38,035 bases of DNA from positions 1-38,035 of the forward strand of contig JAQWFN010000104.1 of NCBI GenBank assembly GCA_029238785.1. The letters run 5' to 3'. How positions within the stretch are numbered: position 1 is the stretch's first letter; every line of letters begins with the position of its first letter. Under the pieces are notes generated by a model. It saw only the letters and a list, made by a program, of their open reading frames with translations. It had not been told where the DNA came from and searched no databases. This document shows positions 35,584 through 38,035 of the stretch, piece after piece. A program made the position numbers and the translations under genes. The DNA comes from Flavobacteriales bacterium (GTDB lineage: Bacteria; Bacteroidota; Bacteroidia; Flavobacteriales_D; Sanyastnellaceae).

Positions 35584-36395
35584 TGCGGTTCATTTTTTTG
35601 ATAAGCCTTTTTTTTATTCATTTAGTAAATCATGCCCAAGATAGTCTTGGGCATGATTTTTCAGAAGAAAGTGCCAAAAGAGCAGTTTTCAATATTGTAC
35701 GTTATTCGGGCCTCCCCCCTAACTTTGTTACCAGGGAAAACACAAGCATCAAAACGGCCATTGCATTTATTCAGAAAGACCAGCGCATTATTGAATACAA
35801 CCCTGAATTTCTCTCACGCATTAGCAATAAAAGTGAAACCGATTGGGCCGCAATTAGTATCCTAGCCCACGAAATTGGTCATCATTTAATGGGACACACC
35901 TTGAACCCAAGGAAATACGGGCCAGGAGACGAACTTGAATGCGATCGTTATAGTGGATTTATTCTAGCAAAAATGGGAGCCACATTGGACGAAGCATTAG
36001 TGGCAATCAGCATCGCTGGATTAGAACAAGCAAGTAAAACTCACCCTGAAAAAACTGCTCGTGTTCAAGCTATAACTTTAGGCTACAAAAGCGCAATGAG
36101 TTTAGACGCCTCTCCTCCTCTCGAATTGCTAGAAGATCAATTTGAGTATACGCATAAAATACGCTTTGATGGCGACCCAAACACCTATTATTTCACTTCT
36201 AATATGACCATAGTTTGGCTCGATGAATATGCCCAAGCTATTGAATTTGGACGTGTAGAAATTCATCCTAAAAGTGATTATACCTTTAAATTCCAATTTA
36301 ACGAAGCTTGGTTTCATGTTGATTTAGCAAGTGGGATTTGGAGTATCACGAACTACGGCGTTTTCATGAAAATTGGTCGTTGCGATGCACTTTAG
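35583..36395 (+). CDS. Secreted M48-family metalloprotease
   Basis: This 270-residue exported zinc protease has a short signal peptide (MRFIFLISLFFIHLVNHAQ). The zinc motif is AHEIGHHLMGH (H96, E97, H100), and a third ligand is in DELECDRYSG, the typical M48 arrangement. After the peptidase domain there is a C-terminal region of about 90 residues of unknown type (YTHKIRFDGDPNTYYFTSN, EFGRVEIHPKSDYTFKFQ). There is no TM segment after the signal peptide, unlike HtpX, and no TPR repeats, unlike BepA/LoiP-type relatives. It is the last gene of the apparent arylsulfotransferase operon, joined by TAATG to the PaaG-like gene. The codons just after the signal peptide contain a perfect 15-bp inverted repeat followed by a T-run. 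Confidence 0.87.
   Translation: MRFIFLISLFFIHLVNHAQDSLGHDFSEESAKRAVFNIVRYSGLPPNFVTRENTSIKTAIAFIQKDQRIIEYNPEFLSRISNKSETDWAAISILAHEIGHHLMGHTLNPRKYGPGDELECDRYSGFILAKMGATLDEALVAISIAGLEQASKTHPEKTARVQAITLGYKSAMSLDASPPLELLEDQFEYTHKIRFDGDPNTYYFTSNMTIVWLDEYAQAIEFGRVEIHPKSDYTFKFQFNEAWFHVDLASGIWSITNYGVFMKIGRCDAL
35627..35664 (+). other. Perfect 15-bp hairpin with T-tract inside the M48 gene
   Basis: The arms AAATCATGCCCAAGA (35627-35641) and TCTTGGGCATGATTT (35645-35659) pair perfectly around a 3-nt TAG loop, and the sequence continues TTTC. It lies 44 nt after the ATG, at the signal-peptide cleavage region. The structure resembles an intrinsic terminator/attenuator or an RNA-processing site within the operon. 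Confidence 0.6.
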
Positions 36396-36488
36396 GCTAT
36401 TCACAATACATCCTTAATAAGGAATTGCATTACGAGAGAAAGTGGAGGAATCAAGACTTACATTAGTCTTTAGCTACATTCTCTCTCT

Positions 36489-36893
36489 ATGGTATCAGAA
36501 TACAAAAACATCCTTCTCGTTGATGATGATGACTTGAACAACATGCTTAATCGTCAGTTTTTAACTTTTTGCATGCCGAAAGCCAACATTTCAGCCTATC
36601 AAGACACTTATGGCTTATTGGAAATGTTGAGGTTTGGTAAAATCGCCACACCAGACCTTATCCTTTTAGACATCAACATGCCTGAAATGGATGGTTGGGA
36701 ATTTCTTTTTTACCTCGACCGATATAAAATAGAATGCGACGTTATGATTCTTTCATCAAGTATTCATTGGGATGATATTGACAAAGCTCAAAACCATCCT
36801 CGCATTAAATGCTATATCGAGAAACCACTTACTGAAGATAAAATCGCTCATTTCATTAAAGCACAGAACTTCGAACAAATTGAATTGGATTAG
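36489..36893 (+). CDS. Stand-alone CheY-like response regulator
   Basis: This 134-residue single-domain receiver has the standard residues: the acidic pocket in NILLVDDDD, phosphoacceptor D61 in LILLDINMPEMDG, a Ser in MILSSSI in place of the conserved Ser/Thr, and K112 in IEKPLTEDK. There is no output domain, so it would act by protein contact, as CheY or phosphorelay intermediates do. No histidine kinase is nearby. The 93-bp upstream spacer has no strong promoter match. The 3' end overlaps the start of the DUF551-like gene by 14 bp, so the two are probably expressed together. Confidence 0.93.
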   Translation: MVSEYKNILLVDDDDLNNMLNRQFLTFCMPKANISAYQDTYGLLEMLRFGKIATPDLILLDINMPEMDGWEFLFYLDRYKIECDVMILSSSIHWDDIDKAQNHPRIKCYIEKPLTEDKIAHFIKAQNFEQIELD

Positions 36894-37158
36894 CATCAAC
36901 AAGCAACTCCCAGAACACAATCAACGCGTTTTGGCATTCATCCCTAAGAACAAGGTTTTTCTCCCTGGGAAAAGCTATGAATTCGAAATCCGAGAGGTCA
37001 TTGTGCTGCATTTTCAGCTCAACTTTTACAAAGATAATCCCGAGAAACAAGCTAAACACGGACTACATTTTTGGTCGGGCGAAGGAAATAGCAATCATTT
37101 TTTTGGTGATGTTACTCACTGGGCTCCCATTCCCAATGGTCCAATTATCGAACAATAA
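36880..37158 (+). CDS. DUF551-like small protein
   Basis: This 92-residue protein starts at TTG 36880, the only start that places NWISINKQLPEHNQRVLAF at the N-terminus as in the DUF551 family, whose members begin with a WI-x-x-x-x-LP pattern and end with a THW-x-P-(I/L)P signature. Here the end reads FGDVTHWAPIPNGP. The protein has no signal peptide or TM helix. DUF551 proteins are of unknown function and are often found in phages, although this neighbourhood shows no other phage genes. The start overlaps the receiver gene by 14 bp, and the 3' end overlaps the convergent GH20 gene by 14 bp. A longer frame to ATG 36772 exists but lies fully inside the receiver gene and has no homology there. 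Confidence 0.7.
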   Translation: MNWISINKQLPEHNQRVLAFIPKNKVFLPGKSYEFEIREVIVLHFQLNFYKDNPEKQAKHGLHFWSGEGNSNHFFGDVTHWAPIPNGPIIEQ

Positions 37159-38035
37159 GTTCATCACAAAACAACCATGCTTTTTCTCCTGGTGCATCGT
37201 GCCAAACAGGCGTTATTCCCCGATTATAAGCCCTCATTCTAATAAATCTAAGGGTAGTTTTAGCGAATTCTTTTTCAGCTCTAAACAGTTTCACTTCATT
37301 CTTGATTTTTTGATCCAAATCAGAAGAAATCGCCTCGCACAAGGGATTACACTCATCTCCATGCAGAGAGTAGTCAAAAGCAACACTGTCTGGTAAGAAG
37401 ATCCAAGCATTGTTATAAAACAAGAAGTTACTTGCTATATAGGTGATATCATTGTTCTCCCCCAAATCAATTTCAAAAACATAATCGTCTCCTTGCACGG
37501 CTTGCCAACGCCCATCACGAAAATCAACAGAACCCAAAAGGCCATCGATAAGCGCCCTTTCTCCACCTCCAGTGTAGTTATTGCTATAGGTAGCAAGGTA
37601 CTTGATCTCCGCCCCAATGCCTTTGTGTTGGAAAAGGTGATCGCGCAGTGTGTCTGGAAAAGTCTTCTTGCCTTGAATCAATTGCATCTCCAATTGCAAT
37701 TCACCTTTTAACGGGAATACAATGGTATCTCCATCATTACCCATTGCCAGCGTTTCATCTCCCAATATATTGATGTGGGCACCTGATATTTCTGGTTCAA
37801 TCCTCACTACGAAGTCATCTCCTTTTAATTCACCACTCACCTTAATGGGCAAACTTGGAAAACCGTAATTAACGTCCAGTGCTTCTAAACGTTTGTAATG
37901 AGTTACCATTCGTGATTCAAAGCTCTTGTAATCGATGTTCTCAGTATTGGTCCATAGTACTTCAGCCATTGCACAGAGTCTTGGAAACATCATTACTTCT
38001 AACCTTTCTTCAGGTATGTGTTCTGTCCAAAGATT
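37145..38035 (-). CDS. GH20 beta-N-acetylhexosaminidase, partial (C-terminal part)
   Basis: The reverse strand is open from the right edge to a TAA at 37145, giving about 296 residues. The first part, EHIPEERLEVMMFPRLCAMA then EVLWTNTENIDYKSFESRM, is the end of the GH20 (beta/alpha)8 domain, where family members read YPRxxALAExxW. It leads into LEALDVNYG, as usual. The remaining 230 or so residues are beta-rich accessory domains: an Ig-like chitobiase-C-type segment, then a discoidin-like segment (YNNAWIFLPDSVAFDYSLHG ... RFIRMRAYNRG). The catalytic Asp-Glu pair lies beyond the window. Such enzymes remove terminal GlcNAc or GalNAc from chitin, peptidoglycan or glycoprotein glycans. Confidence 0.88.
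   Translation of the reverse strand, partial: NLWTEHIPEERLEVMMFPRLCAMAEVLWTNTENIDYKSFESRMVTHYKRLEALDVNYGFPSLPIKVSGELKGDDFVVRIEPEISGAHINILGDETLAMGNDGDTIVFPLKGELQLEMQLIQGKKTFPDTLRDHLFQHKGIGAEIKYLATYSNNYTGGGERALIDGLLGSVDFRDGRWQAVQGDDYVFEIDLGENNDITYIASNFLFYNNAWIFLPDSVAFDYSLHGDECNPLCEAISSDLDQKIKNEVKLFRAEKEFAKTTLRFIRMRAYNRGITPVWHDAPGEKAWLFCDELIVR

Noticed and set aside
36772-36879. ATG start giving a 128-residue DUF551-like protein
   Set aside because: The first 36 residues are an out-of-frame reading of the receiver gene. Homology starts at NWISIN near the TTG at 36880.

Overview
The window looks like chromosomal DNA of a member of the Bacteroidota, most likely a marine Flavobacteriia/Cryomorphaceae-like bacterium. 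The evidence is several secreted proteins with type IX secretion (T9SS) sorting domains of both type A and type B, a PorP/SprF-type outer-membrane protein, a TonB-dependent receptor with a carboxypeptidase-regulatory N-terminus, promoters of the TAnnTTTG type, few Shine-Dalgarno sequences, and a DnaK with the GGGTHDVS variant that I recall as common in this phylum. No rRNA, tRNA, CRISPR array or prophage is visible. Taxonomy below phylum is inference.

Layout. 1-329: 5' part of a ligase-associated DNA exonuclease (minus strand). 514-8945: housekeeping and envelope genes: dnaK, mscL, an RND/MMPL exporter, a Tat-signal glycosylasparaginase, a degenerate receiver protein (minus), a UbiA prenyltransferase and an LpxH-like metallophosphoesterase. 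9205-14160: a T9SS-exported beta-helix protein followed by a TonB receptor, each followed by a strong terminator. 14236-16728: a decayed or mobile zone (minus), with an IS1595-like transposase, one left and three right copies of a terminal-repeat motif, an inositol-monophosphatase-like pseudoenzyme and a truncated acyltransferase.

16874-30734 (minus) is a 14-kb surface gene group, read in the order: a 2191-residue T9SS type B adhesin-like protein with about 17 HYR-like repeats, PorP/SprF, a PD40-PKD-OmpA protein, an unknown secreted protein, and a beta-propeller/Y_Y_Y/SpoIIE sensor phosphatase. The first three genes abut or overlap. The last two overlap by ATGA, which suggests that the secreted protein and the phosphatase work together.

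30830-36395 (plus) begins with a DEDDh exonuclease. A tight operon follows: two tandem arylsulfotransferase-like T9SS proteins, a PaaG-like enoyl-CoA hydratase/isomerase and a secreted M48 protease. 36489-37158 holds a CheY-like receiver overlapping a DUF551-like protein. 37145-38035 is the 3' part of a GH20 beta-hexosaminidase (minus).

The most unusual items are the tandem right ends of the IS-like element with its divergent transposase, the ATGA-coupled secreted protein/SpoIIE phosphatase pair, the tandem T9SS arylsulfotransferases, a perfect 15-bp hairpin followed by a T-run inside the M48 gene, and a probable leaderless GTG-start prenyltransferase gene. I found no convincing evidence of a complete, wholly new system. 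The secreted-protein/phosphatase module and the IS-like element are the best candidates for follow-up.
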